Origin: a virus
Length of the DNA stretch: 52,106 nucleotides
Reading direction: 5' to 3' (one strand)
IMG/VR virus record: IMGVR_UViG_3300009008_000053
Coordinates: 1 to 52,106 of that record
Every line of letters begins with the position of its first letter. Position 1 is the stretch's first letter. The notes below the pieces were generated by a model. The model saw only the letters and a program-made list of their open reading frames with translations. It was not told where the DNA came from and did no database searches. Shown here piece after piece: positions 22,301-29,830 of the stretch. The position numbers were made by a program, and so were the translations under genes.

Positions 22301-25073
22301 TACCCAGCCGACTTTATCCATGAGTTGGAACCCCCTGTCCCAGATCCGCTTTAAGGACGGGGAGAGGGCGGGAGCCTACGCAGACTATATGAAGTCGATG
22401 TGGGATTCTGTAAGGTCCATGGTAAACAGGAAGCTTGGTATTTCCACCGCAACTGGATGGAATGAGGTTGGTGGCGTAGAGACTGACCACTACTATGGTC
22501 AGGAGATCGCGTACCCGCATCTGTTAGGAACTGGAGATATGCACTGGTGGGGATACCCTTGTGTGCATGACTGGAGAGCGGGACAGAGATACCGTGCTCT
22601 GGTTGCCCCTCCCCCTAGCAACTACATGGATGAAAGTCTAACTAACGTTCTTTCAGACCCGTCTCAATCGTTGATGTACCAAGTAGATTCCGACATGCAC
22701 CTGTGGCCTTGGATCATGCCCCATAAGGCAGCCATGCGTATGCCGTACATGATGGCAGGGTACAAATACATCTATAGTAGGTCCTATAACGGGCATAGTG
22801 ATGACTCATTGATGAATCAGTCTAGTTCGTTCACCATAGTCCAGGGGTATGATACAGTCAATAACTGGTCGGGTACTCTTCCGTTCATGAAAGTGTACGA
22901 CGTTCTAGGTGCTCTTCGCGAGTACTCTGAGAGTTCCGTAACTACGCTAAATCAGGCGTATGGCAGATTCTTTGATTACATAATCCCCACTCTAATGAAT
23001 GGGCCGTTTTTGTCTAATATTGCTACTATCCTAAGCCCTGGGTCTTTAGTTTATCCCATTAATGGAGAGGGTGCAGGGAACAAATGGAAATCTGATGTTT
23101 ACTCTCCTTGGCACGAAGTTTGGGATCGTTCAGGCCAGCTTGGTAGATCTGTCCGAGAGTTCGGCGGCGTTTCTTATGATGCCTGGATTGGGTACATGCA
23201 CGGTGGTGGGGAATCCTATAGTGGGGGATTCGAAGCGAACAGAGAGTCCTCTGAATTCTGGTACCCGCGTGGATACGATCTGGCTCCTAGTGAGAGGACT
23301 GTATATGGGTCCCTAGGAAAGAATCTGTTCAAAACTACCCAGGGCTATGACCTTCATGAAGGCCTATTTGACGGTTTCCCAGGTTCCCGATCCCATACTG
23401 AATCTACGATTACTCCCTATTCTTATATTAGGAATGATAAACATAATTCTGATATTGAGAATCCCGTGATGTTGCAGAATGTCCATACCTTTACAGACAT
23501 GGTGAACTACAACGCTATTGTATCGACAGGGTACATGGGTGCATTCTGGTCGGCTATCGAGGATATCGTAGCGTCGATTCCCGATGATCCCGAGGACGCA
23601 GACTCTGCTCAGCTTAAGAGGTTCTTCGGAACTACGAATAAGGTTGACTACGACTCTCGTGGTATACTATCCTTCTCTGACGTATGGGACTACAACAAGT
23701 TCAGTACGCTTAACGGAGGATTACACAGTGTGACACCTAGCACTCCTAGGTTCATCTTCCAGGTTTCCAAGAAGATCTTCAATGAAGGAAGAATGTTCGA
23801 ACTTCACTTCACGGACGTTGGACGCAGGAACCTGTTGAATAACACCCATCATGCCATGCACTTCGTGGGGCATAACGGATTCTACGTAACTGGCGTGTAC
23901 AACGAGGATCAGGACATTCTTGAGTGGAGCAACGGTGGTAAGGACGTCTTTGACATCAACGGAGACAACCCGAAGAACATCAAGGACAATCTAGACATTA
24001 CTTCCGTGAGCTTCGATCGTAATATCCATGATCAGCAAGAGTACGGTGTGTTAACCTTTGCGGAGAACGAGTTTGCTGCTCTTTATGCAATTGGAGAACA
24101 GGGAAGTGGGTTCCACTACGCGTATTATAAGGCAACTGGAGATTTCGATCCTGGTGATTCAGAGAACTGGCATACGGTTGGTATCGAAAACCTAGAATAT
24201 GCCATCAACGACAGTGCTGTTATTAAGTCCGATGCTGACAAGGTGACAGCCTGGATGTGTGGTAACTCTGGTGTTATCATCAAGAGTGAATGGGATGGCG
24301 GATTCGAAGAAAGTCAGATCGTCAATATCGATCCTTTTCACATACTTAATACAGGATCCTCGGTTACTTCCGAGAACCTTAATTCTGTGTTTTTCATTGG
24401 ACGCGATCTTGCTAGAGCCGAAAATGAAGCTGGGGTATACGGATGGGCTGCTGGAGACAACGGTGTTATTCTCCGTACAACAGATGGTGGAGAAACTTGG
24501 ATCAGGACTATTGTAGACTCTTCGATCAGTACATGTAAGAAAGTTGTGTTCTACAACACAGAAGATGGATTTGTGGTTACGGATAAGGGAATCTGGAAAA
24601 CCTCTAACGGAGGAAAGACTTGGGCTGTTGACAAAAACTCTCTGGGGATCGCAGTAACGGAATCCTGGAAAGACATCATAGCGTTGCCCGAAACTTACAG
24701 GCTGCATAAGCAGTCGCTGTTCCCAAAGGTAATTGCTGTATCCGACGTTGTTGACACTGAAGCTGCTAAATGGGAAGACACCCCTGGTTTATCCAGGTAT
24801 CATCATAAATCGACCGTTGCTGTGGGTGGTGCACCTATTAAGGTAGATGTGGGTCCTGGAGAAATTAAGGGTACGCCCATTAGTGGGGAGCCCAACACTA
24901 GATGGCCAACTGAAACTGGACGCCCAGGCGTTGATGGGCGCGGAACCATGCTGTCGAAGGAAGGGTCTCGTGGTGCAACATCAGACAGAAGATTGGGGTA
25001 TACTTTCTATCCGTCGAATAACTTTAGTTTACACCTATATGATCCGTCTAGGCATTTAAGAGAGGACGTGTAA
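13341..25073 (+). CDS. Giant baseplate or tail-fibre protein, 3910 aa, with LamG-, Asp-box- and Kelch-like segments
   Basis: One uninterrupted reading frame of 11.7 kb with AAGGA before its ATG. The first 160 residues resemble phage tail protein I (P2 gpI-like): helices ending in FFRHRGTLEGVKSLGRIFGI, which attach such proteins to the baseplate. Then comes a very long aromatic, Gly/Asn/Asp-rich beta region. Recognisable parts: a LamG-like region ending near 900 (RWYLNGIRIWFADY, LREVVLWKVALD); Asp boxes SRDGGATW near 1335, TDGGETW near 3715 and SNGGKTW near 3755, as in sialidase-type propellers; and Kelch-like strands MYVFGGN near 2465 and IIAAGGF near 2820. Nine [DE]A[ST]N motifs occur. It lacks the helical repeats of a tape measure; receptor or glycan binding is the likely role. 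Confidence 0.75.
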   Translation: MSTPYQRHLKDDITRDVSNILWGLVPELVRKLDATEYGGSNLLEKIVEAYAIQFDTLKRSIDMAIEARHTSYVNYLRNHIHAFTGELYSFITNDLGLEITPEMLGSTEYQEDISNVWRNDYEREQWDIILQNIPYFFRHRGTLEGVKSLGRIFGISSAGQGDLPFNPSNPYMNMHRNWWTNYSTAESRFSMPDERFLQDKVASGGGISETDSSGSWSYPKWLKWAGISALDRFNSTYISHMDVAERGYYTNIFLPYQKSTHNQLQWINDVTENLGHFEGTTTEGGQFVPGFYGLVARDSSVSSLYEEIHTNSAMHRHMTSVEAASMYDDDHGAFTIQASFIPRLTMGRAGNWTMVRDANPSYTQYLIDGDPNDYLYHDATNSGTEIAYQKMLHMYPIFTKGTYSTEASDLAYKTDFGTGGLDIGLFLIMPEAQYTFDIFADASNMDNAWDTWDLFFGISGGGYQYTSPSCPDWWEFRDELYYNDAGAGRRATNWNYLDLISIGPEVPMPFDDVGGGGSWKTEMYDQNGLALDPSTPVPDFSTSTPTYSSSQEYWGAKKWTYGNPASSEKMYGGGFVVCATLNDGTEVFARCPYQAIIRSFQTEDTIDYGHPTYDKQNSVTAKTAWHYSDDASDWQWKHRYTSGGATVYPMFYETDEGLTNRGDGEEKHDVGDITKGVGGKQEKLLGTDLSSVYPNSTHDMGRKNYTVVTNDGGSGYNTGDGSNVKTCGLPSPFGLYTANRKITVVLDNTAAGDSPSNAQVRWYLNGIRIWFADYRFSQWSGGSVVSAASDFTSDGIRNTDTSTILGVNHVPHHYSNLSTVDHLGPNKDKQWWFSDGSNQDFWGLTVEASNMFEYVQKHRRFEDLREVVLWKVALDKDNTLDINKKAIIGGPRKGSLYGDPALLNEVSNKLSVYYPFMSDTRTSDQVPKGDASNNMYLYDYSGNGLALYKEASNTVIGGSEADHHVWNTQYKSDAITYAGHLSHSDWGRGGILQGEFDSDWYTRMAETQSAGQFLEGVWRSPSNSDIPEFMADDNGNLKDIFWSHRAIRPVSELKKAALIGANHAKYGRAAKAEWMQRSRHLEPSGYTDDGREVYTVDANGENENLFGSTHYPANRDYYQSLPSNAWWSARKGVGTYDLAMSDQGYLRNLFFQTTKPDPWNYLLKYVNQGLSFPMHNALIGDMGVATGGDMHSGSDSPVVYYPNLILEESHRIATTPVIWTYGGVTKGQYGDLENMLVTSRGWLPRSAKKSWGPYPSNEWMNTHMSQAIDANQFGSPHIHLKKLTEDDMVSGADVVFIPYVDLLTNSAFIRVKSVDFSINDMVIAITHTKANKNNIWVSRDGGATWNYIGEIPSIVNLISNELLDTHVHPIGQFGLDYWTYSLSENSVFNRVDFTSHNAYGKIGFADNEGAGDFTLYEGWGSGYADKHLEELKWAENSTQIRDSKHSLMDVGYGGGMVIMDASNVGSFVQVDERMSDSTDEFIISFGGAGMPYSQDYFYFFWTSDSGNTHRYEMSNGWGDPRTTRSINAHGSRMGGSSFYGSRHMSDEYAQMASNGNTTLYSTPGYGMGIPRNMGIDAPNFIYDDYIANPESVDYDAYVARGVISGSDNQYHDGAYPIFGYFSDAEVSSYYFLDYSSLYGSRFGDTGSVNGPIAVHWESGFTTISGVFTPAIFRGDSGYTQGRFQMVRYRERDDASNWLYSDIDTSSVSGSSIYYNYGLNYPMTLVGMHGSYDESVLKNKGGSADATNVYYLDSKTYDHKDFIPTMLGRDSKVINANQDDAFMNMASFIRFDAGYPSNDGLDRSATGYQGNFSQYPYLWNQWTRPVNLVGGYNSRWAKIKKAMRYLAAGTEYVPIEVIYDPWTFYADNVESGYLAGYGGGWDNVNFKERPAGAWEMMQHSLSAPSPDKLKILDVQDLLQPTIRDSEAWWKSQSALQYALTQSIMSDMGSPRAVMYRIASRTVDSVNASTLGRKVYGLRLIPFAADGTPGWNSNNVDYGLYKDYMEEFDAPTARIFTASAYDSSNRAIYNLGGVPNTFSLGNGGYSAKYDGGQGKTTTFLTDGIGNRFDNNYFSIEECLTYNSFDESGLKDSSSPFWGGYKGMKRVSLSQAVWYDHDGGVSMDNYRSGMAYLSVSNPPDEGADATNLGTAWLPVPGPAGYGHNDEVASWTDDGSPAQRIFGQMVFVALGESETGDPSDVGEWLYYVGGSDNLTNLEIIKFGAMQGVFSSNFYNSKFGKHSDVLTDKDTYVKQPSNAWWLTGTHTAKHNLGYSSSSDFDVNQFLGDPFFQYSTMNAPSNLFPYANSGFIGTSIGLGWKTDDDAGATDYTAAAGTDQYPIDYSDSYGYNLLFKDGDSANVGQSRYHELEGPTNGVFRFQIKDYYGKFRMVWDSSRKSGTDVSNWARIMNNALEPEHGYDGTTHGCIPGYFSPDYTDDAKRALANKDHMHKSGLFDHCTVVANDGTGKKMYVFGGNTNENGHYDIEWTDPSSYYQWKDQPAMTDKGKNIEIWPFGDNDTGWGMRAIAGIGASSSRQMYIMDFQDNSWRLGSYMPAAQQKIGAARVPIIWRSRGPASSIGTLAEPSQSSGTNSYVGFSGNNYLPVNMGVESGILEDKEYFYRGFAYLTGGSSPVRIPCTDVSSGFTSEHSDYDDYGPWEADAFEQPVKWYIASNNIGENHPSFLNYLGYGPAFHAHRLSDNHFDFGKWRWGQDPKDYMTSPMRRIRVFVDTQINYDSGLDAQDNIVNDYFDPNVLTLTSDTTHTYFDTWQKVGWGNDMLLPPNPTQEWAGWKDGTAGYRGMSCCVIPAEDVSNTILKNKEIGDWIIAAGGFSDGIFTPETGNTRWRDLNDDLKTRRDIANEINKNLGTTLNRKIFAYRTAHDSWVTLPIELPTPQIWGNVVWSSNLNSLVFHNGKQDVRTKGGIPRLITQPDDILESNADDMDIDLINDRFYNRGNLGNFAWAGLYKNWREEDRWDNQSDSYGPSNSILSLMFTQPTLSMSWNPLSQIRFKDGERAGAYADYMKSMWDSVRSMVNRKLGISTATGWNEVGGVETDHYYGQEIAYPHLLGTGDMHWWGYPCVHDWRAGQRYRALVAPPPSNYMDESLTNVLSDPSQSLMYQVDSDMHLWPWIMPHKAAMRMPYMMAGYKYIYSRSYNGHSDDSLMNQSSSFTIVQGYDTVNNWSGTLPFMKVYDVLGALREYSESSVTTLNQAYGRFFDYIIPTLMNGPFLSNIATILSPGSLVYPINGEGAGNKWKSDVYSPWHEVWDRSGQLGRSVREFGGVSYDAWIGYMHGGGESYSGGFEANRESSEFWYPRGYDLAPSERTVYGSLGKNLFKTTQGYDLHEGLFDGFPGSRSHTESTITPYSYIRNDKHNSDIENPVMLQNVHTFTDMVNYNAIVSTGYMGAFWSAIEDIVASIPDDPEDADSAQLKRFFGTTNKVDYDSRGILSFSDVWDYNKFSTLNGGLHSVTPSTPRFIFQVSKKIFNEGRMFELHFTDVGRRNLLNNTHHAMHFVGHNGFYVTGVYNEDQDILEWSNGGKDVFDINGDNPKNIKDNLDITSVSFDRNIHDQQEYGVLTFAENEFAALYAIGEQGSGFHYAYYKATGDFDPGDSENWHTVGIENLEYAINDSAVIKSDADKVTAWMCGNSGVIIKSEWDGGFEESQIVNIDPFHILNTGSSVTSENLNSVFFIGRDLARAENEAGVYGWAAGDNGVILRTTDGGETWIRTIVDSSISTCKKVVFYNTEDGFVVTDKGIWKTSNGGKTWAVDKNSLGIAVTESWKDIIALPETYRLHKQSLFPKVIAVSDVVDTEAAKWEDTPGLSRYHHKSTVAVGGAPIKVDVGPGEIKGTPISGEPNTRWPTETGRPGVDGRGTMLSKEGSRGATSDRRLGYTFYPSNNFSLHLYDPSRHLREDV

Positions 25074-27604
25074 TGCCCTATCATCAGAATCCAATTGACC
25101 CGTTTGGGCATGACAAACAAAGTAGGGTTGTGCATTTCCCCGTAGACGCCACGATGGGCCACATCAGAACCCCCGATGCGTCTGCACCATTTCCGTGGAC
25201 TCATGGTGCAACGTCTACTGATGATCACCCTATCTTAGATAACTGGCCCGAACCTTGGAAAACTCACCGATGGAGTAGGTTTCCTGCAACTCCCAATATT
25301 GTGTTTCCGTCTAATGTGTGGAATCACGTAGCTAATGTTGATGGTGCATCGCCTGTTGGATCCTGGGGCGATGGTGCTGGTCAGACGTTTGATATAGATT
25401 CTACTGTTACATCCTGGGTGGCGGAAATATGGGTGTGGCCTTCATACACGTCGGAAACTAAGACTTTGGCCCTATTCCACATGGGTCCATTTCTCTCTAA
25501 TTGGACACCAACTTCTATGGACCATTACCCCCATAACGCTACGGGAGACTTTATCGAAGTGTACCTTAGCATTTTTCAGGGGGCGAAGACAATTAAGTGG
25601 ATTCAGCATCACGGCGCTCCTGGTAACTTGATATCTGACGGTGGAGTTGCTAATAGTTACAGATCTAAAGGGGACTACGGACATTCGTACACTTTTGATG
25701 CTAGTCAACAGTTGGTGGATGAACAGTGGAATCACATCGTTTTAGAGTGGCATTACGGTGGTACTGAAGACGATCTTGCTGGGCTCACTGCTAGTGATTG
25801 GGAAGATTATTGGACGAATTATGACCCAACGTGTAGAGTATTCGCGGGTCCAGCAGGGTCTTACCCTGCCGAGGTACCACGTGGGATTAAGTGGTCCTAC
25901 GCTCAAAGGCACTCTATTCCTGCTCTCATCGATGATCCAGTAGCTGAGGATTACAATTTACGTGATTCAACTAACCCTGAGTCGGGGGATTCTTATACTG
26001 CTTATTCTTCTGGTGGGATTAATTATGAAGCCTCTAATCGATTTCCGTATGGGCTACTGGAATCTCAGGTGTCGTACTTGGGTGGTAACACTACTAGTGC
26101 AGACTACAACAAGACGACTGGATGGAAAGCAACGGGAGCTATGTGGTATGGTAGTGGTGCCTCTTATGATGGGGCTACTGGCATTGTTGACTATTCTGGG
26201 TTTACCCGTGCGGACTATAACTTTAAGGGATATATGACGGAATTCCGTTTATGGAAGAATATCAGGTATTCATACGGTGGTTATTACCCCAATAGCCCTC
26301 AGACTTCCCATTTCTTGGCTTCGGGTAGTCTTCTTGGGGATTGGGATCTTGATAATGATTTCCGAAGGTTGACGGGTGATGAGGATGGATTAGTTGCCTA
26401 TTACCCCATGAATGAAGGTACTGGGGATTTCTTATATGACCGTAGTAAGATGAATAACCTCCCTGCTGTTCTTAGGTATACTCCTAAGACTACAGACCCG
26501 TATCCGTTTGATGAGAATGAACTTGCTGCGAATAACGTAAAATGGGGAACTCCTCCCGAAGGGCTTAACTTCACTGTTGATACTGATTCAGTGTTCATTA
26601 AACAGAACAACATGAAAGCTTTCATAGCGGAGGATGCCACGAATAAAGTGTACGCATCCGACACGGTTAACTTTGGGGAAATGTGGGACACTGTTGTAGA
26701 ACCAGGAGTTACTCCTTTCTCATTCATGGGTGCAAATCAGGGCATTACTCCACCACAGGTCGGCGATGATCTTCTCGTTAACTGGAGTGTTGACCCCTCT
26801 TGCTTGAAGAGAGATATGATCCAAACTATGTCTAATGTTGTGACGGTGGCGATTCCTCACTACACTGAGGATTTCCAAGATTACCTGGAAATTAACTTGG
26901 GGGACGGGTTTGCCCCTGACCCTCCTGGTGATCCAGACGGTGGTGGCAAACCCGAGGAAACGTTTATGTCTGAAATGGAGATAGACGGTCTTCTTGCTGG
27001 TGACTCTGATGACGATTACATATACTTTCAGTGGGACGAGACTAACGGTGCAACATATGAGATAACTAAAAATACTAAAACCTATTGGTTTGACTCCGAT
27101 AACAAGGAGCGATTCGAAAACATCTTTGATGCTTACGCTGTAGGGTCTAATAACAGAATCTCTTCTGTGAATTTTGATGCGTACCAGCTTATCTTATTCG
27201 TAAAGTGGATGGACACTGTTAATGCTATTGGAAAGTGGGACATGTTTCACACAGCGAATATCGCTTCGAATATTATAGAGATGAGGACGAGATTAACATC
27301 AAATTCGATGGATAACGAAAATGAGTATACAGGTCCTGTGGATTACAGTGAGATTGAGCTTAACGAGATCACGCCTACCTTTAGTGGAGACGGTACTGCT
27401 GGTGACCCCCATATCCTACAGATAGCCTTTAACTCAGAGTACAATAAAACTAACATGCTAGCTAATATTACGAATGCTAAGCTATGGGTGATAAGGACGC
27501 GTCCTTCGTTTGATCCAGACAATGCAACCGATTCGTTTGTGAGAAAGAGTGTTGTTAGAGGATCATCTCCAAGTACAAGATCCTCTTTCATTAGGAGACA
27601 GTAA
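25073..27604 (+). CDS. LamG-like adhesion protein of the tail, 843 aa
   Basis: ATG overlaps the stop of the giant gene (TAATG). Residues of about 75-480 look like a concanavalin/LamG jelly roll: VAEIWVWPSYTSETKTLALF, DEQWNHIVLEWHYGG, YMTEFRLWKNIRY, and the closing AYYPMNEGTGDFLYDRS typical of LamG-3 domains. A linker rich in Pro, Gly and Asp near 620 (PDPPGDPDGGG) leads to a C-terminal beta domain. Such domains bind carbohydrate. It probably forms a tail fibre or receptor-binding unit with the giant protein upstream, whose LamG-like region resembles it. Confidence 0.65.
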   Translation: MPYHQNPIDPFGHDKQSRVVHFPVDATMGHIRTPDASAPFPWTHGATSTDDHPILDNWPEPWKTHRWSRFPATPNIVFPSNVWNHVANVDGASPVGSWGDGAGQTFDIDSTVTSWVAEIWVWPSYTSETKTLALFHMGPFLSNWTPTSMDHYPHNATGDFIEVYLSIFQGAKTIKWIQHHGAPGNLISDGGVANSYRSKGDYGHSYTFDASQQLVDEQWNHIVLEWHYGGTEDDLAGLTASDWEDYWTNYDPTCRVFAGPAGSYPAEVPRGIKWSYAQRHSIPALIDDPVAEDYNLRDSTNPESGDSYTAYSSGGINYEASNRFPYGLLESQVSYLGGNTTSADYNKTTGWKATGAMWYGSGASYDGATGIVDYSGFTRADYNFKGYMTEFRLWKNIRYSYGGYYPNSPQTSHFLASGSLLGDWDLDNDFRRLTGDEDGLVAYYPMNEGTGDFLYDRSKMNNLPAVLRYTPKTTDPYPFDENELAANNVKWGTPPEGLNFTVDTDSVFIKQNNMKAFIAEDATNKVYASDTVNFGEMWDTVVEPGVTPFSFMGANQGITPPQVGDDLLVNWSVDPSCLKRDMIQTMSNVVTVAIPHYTEDFQDYLEINLGDGFAPDPPGDPDGGGKPEETFMSEMEIDGLLAGDSDDDYIYFQWDETNGATYEITKNTKTYWFDSDNKERFENIFDAYAVGSNNRISSVNFDAYQLILFVKWMDTVNAIGKWDMFHTANIASNIIEMRTRLTSNSMDNENEYTGPVDYSEIELNEITPTFSGDGTAGDPHILQIAFNSEYNKTNMLANITNAKLWVIRTRPSFDPDNATDSFVRKSVVRGSSPSTRSSFIRRQ

Positions 27605-28314
27605 TGGAACAGGTACAAGGAACATTAATCAGCAAAGATTTCATAAACTTGTTACTGAAATACGCTGTCCCTGCCACATCTCAGCTAGTAATTGTGGATT
27701 CTTTTACGGGGGACATACTATACCCCTATGACGCGTCTTCTTATTTGGGTAACGCTGAATTAGGGTTTGTTAATGTGGATGGGGCTTTTGTTTATGGCGG
27801 CCAATACATTTTTACTCCCATAGAGAAGCATAGTGTTACCCAATTATTCAGTGATTACAGTACTGCATTTGACGGGGACACCCGATTCACATGTAGTGTG
27901 ATTGATGGTTTGGTGGGTTCTCTAAAAGAGGACGATTCACATAAGGTAAAACTGTCGAAGATGTTTGACCCTTCTGATCCTTCTGATGGTGGGTGGAAAA
28001 TGGAGGTTGTACAAATAGACGCTTCGAATGATCCTTCTGGTCCCCCCATAGTTCACGACATTACTCCTTTATATCAGGTAGGTGGGGCAGGAAAATGGTG
28101 GTTCGGAGATTTTTACTATGACGAGGAAACGGGAGATGTTAACTTCACTCTAAAGATAAAGACGGTGCTGCCTTATGGTGTTCACGCTGGGTACGGGGGT
28201 CCAACGGTCTACTTCAGGTTCACGTGGGATTTTGCAATAAGAGACAGAGTAGAAAAACTTAAGTCATCTAAGGAGAGAGCAGGAGTGTTTATTAGCGGTT
28301 TACCTAGACTATAG
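27604..28314 (+). CDS. Tail-associated hypothetical protein, 236 aa
   Basis: TAATG overlap with the LamG-like gene places it last in the tail operon. The sequence is beta-rich with Tyr and Phe, contains QIDASNDPSG (the DASN motif found across this operon), and ends in a basic helix (RDRVEKLKSSKERAG). No family is recognised. A fibre cap, adaptor or chaperone would fit the position. Confidence 0.6.
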   Translation: MEQVQGTLISKDFINLLLKYAVPATSQLVIVDSFTGDILYPYDASSYLGNAELGFVNVDGAFVYGGQYIFTPIEKHSVTQLFSDYSTAFDGDTRFTCSVIDGLVGSLKEDDSHKVKLSKMFDPSDPSDGGWKMEVVQIDASNDPSGPPIVHDITPLYQVGGAGKWWFGDFYYDEETGDVNFTLKIKTVLPYGVHAGYGGPTVYFRFTWDFAIRDRVEKLKSSKERAGVFISGLPRL

Positions 28315-28345
28315 GAATGTGGTTGAATACCTTAGGAGGTTGGAT

Positions 28346-28900
28346 ATGGGTAGGAGAACTGTAGGACTGGACCTATCCACGAGAAAAATTGGGTTAGTTG
28401 CTTTAGAGGATGATTCAGTATTCTGGTGGGGGTACCTTAATTTAGAATCGGCTAAGATCGGAAAGGATCCTCTCGACAGGATTCTTGCGGTCGAAGCTTG
28501 GTTGGACGAGATCGACAGAGATTTTAACATATTTGACGACGATGTTGAGATTGTAGTTGAAGCTCCTTTGTTCATAACTCAGCACGGAAAAACTAACGCC
28601 AACACGATCGCAAAACTTATTGCGTTTAACTGGATGGTTATGTTATCCTTATACAAGATGACGGACATCCGCCCAGAACATGTTAATGTAAATTCCGCTA
28701 GGAGGGTAGTATTCGGGTCCCTCCCTAAAGGGACGGATAAAAAAGAGTACGCAAAATTAAAAGTTTTTGGAATAATTGATGGATTAGATTCCATCCCTAA
28801 GAAGTATCAAGATGATGTTTCTGATGCTTATGTTGTGGCGAGGTCAAAATATGAAACCAACAAAATCACAGTTGCTGGACTCGATACTGGGAAAACCTAA
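28346..28900 (+). CDS. RuvC-like Holliday junction resolvase or RNase H-fold nuclease
   Basis: 184 residues from ATG 28346, with AGGAGG 6 bases upstream; a longer frame from GTG 28319 has no site. The RuvC pattern is complete: VGLDLSTRKIG with D9, IVVEAP with E72, and QDDVSDAYVVA with D156, D157 and D160 near the end, giving the acidic catalytic set of RuvC-type enzymes. Phages use these nucleases to resolve branched DNA before packaging. It overlaps the primase gene by 50 bases, so both are probably made from one message. Confidence 0.75.
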   Translation: MGRRTVGLDLSTRKIGLVALEDDSVFWWGYLNLESAKIGKDPLDRILAVEAWLDEIDRDFNIFDDDVEIVVEAPLFITQHGKTNANTIAKLIAFNWMVMLSLYKMTDIRPEHVNVNSARRVVFGSLPKGTDKKEYAKLKVFGIIDGLDSIPKKYQDDVSDAYVVARSKYETNKITVAGLDTGKT

Positions 28901-29765
28901 AAGAGGGATAACCTCCGCCAAGGGAGAGAGGGAATACAACTGCCCTTTCTGTGATGGGGGCCGACGTAAGTACAAGCTAGGAGTTAACCTAACTATTAAC
29001 GCCGCCCATTGTTGGCTGTGTGAGTGGAAGGGTTCCGTTTATAAGCTGTTCAAAGTTTTGGACGTAGCAGATGAGCTAATCAAGGAGTACTACGATTGGT
29101 CAGGGTACGTAGTTTCGGATATACTCCCCGAGCACGATGTGGCTTTGCCAGATGGGTATCTTCCTTTGTTTTCCCTTCAGGAAGACGGTTTTATTAGAAC
29201 TAAGGTTATGAAATACCTTGCCAAGCGCCATCTTGACATGGACGACATAAAAAGATACAGAATAGGGTGGGATACCGATGAATTCAGAATCGTTGTCCCG
29301 TCTTATGATTTTAACGGCGACTTAAACTACTATGTCGCTCGTAGTTTTTTAGTGGATGTGGACGATCGTTTTAAATACAAGAATCCCCACATTTCAAAGA
29401 ACGAAGTTATCTTCAATGAATTGTTTGTCGATTGGAACACCACCGTCGTACTGGTAGAAGGGGTTTTCGATCACTTGGTAACTCCTAACTCCATACCTCT
29501 GCTAGGTAAGGAAGTTCACGATCTTTTGATTAAGAAACTACTGGAGAACGGATCGAGAGTAATTCTGATGTTTGACGGAGATTCGGAGGGGCAACTTGCC
29601 TCCAAGAAAGCCTACCGCAAGTTAACTAGGTACGGTATCCTCCCGAAATTAGTCGAACTCACCAACAACGATGACCCTTCCAAGCTTGGGAGAGACGAAG
29701 TTAGGAAACGTCTTTTGTTGGCTTCGAAACCATTATTCAGGGACACTTTGTTTCCGAAAAAATAA
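28851..29765 (+). CDS. DnaG-type DNA primase (short form)
   Basis: 304 residues from ATG 28851 with GAGG 7 bases upstream. Residues 31-57 form a four-cysteine zinc ribbon (C31, C34, C54, C57: NCPFCDGG and HCWLCEWKG). The Toprim part shows VVLVEGVFDHL near 200-215 and ILMFDGDSEGQ near 240, holding the glutamate and DxD metal residues. It lacks the C-terminal helicase-binding domain of bacterial DnaG, so it is a minimal primase; no replicative helicase is in this window. It makes RNA primers for the phage polymerase. Confidence 0.85.
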   Translation: MKPTKSQLLDSILGKPKRGITSAKGEREYNCPFCDGGRRKYKLGVNLTINAAHCWLCEWKGSVYKLFKVLDVADELIKEYYDWSGYVVSDILPEHDVALPDGYLPLFSLQEDGFIRTKVMKYLAKRHLDMDDIKRYRIGWDTDEFRIVVPSYDFNGDLNYYVARSFLVDVDDRFKYKNPHISKNEVIFNELFVDWNTTVVLVEGVFDHLVTPNSIPLLGKEVHDLLIKKLLENGSRVILMFDGDSEGQLASKKAYRKLTRYGILPKLVELTNNDDPSKLGRDEVRKRLLLASKPLFRDTLFPKK

Positions 29766-29771
29766 AAATAC

Positions 29772-29801
29772 TTGACACGCGCACACTACATGTGATATAC
29801 T
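29772..29801 (+). promoter_or_regulatory. Sigma70-type promoter of the deaminase operon
   Basis: TTGACA at 29772-29777 and TATACT at 29796-29801 with an 18-base spacer, about 24 bases before the deaminase start. The -35 box is perfect and the -10 box differs at one position. Confidence 0.8.
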
Positions 29802-29830
29802 TTTTCTAGGCAAAAAGGAGAAATGTGTAC

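Noticed and set aside
13341-25073. Tape measure protein
   Set aside because: Length would suit, but the sequence is aromatic and beta-rich with Asp boxes and LamG-like parts, not long helical repeats.
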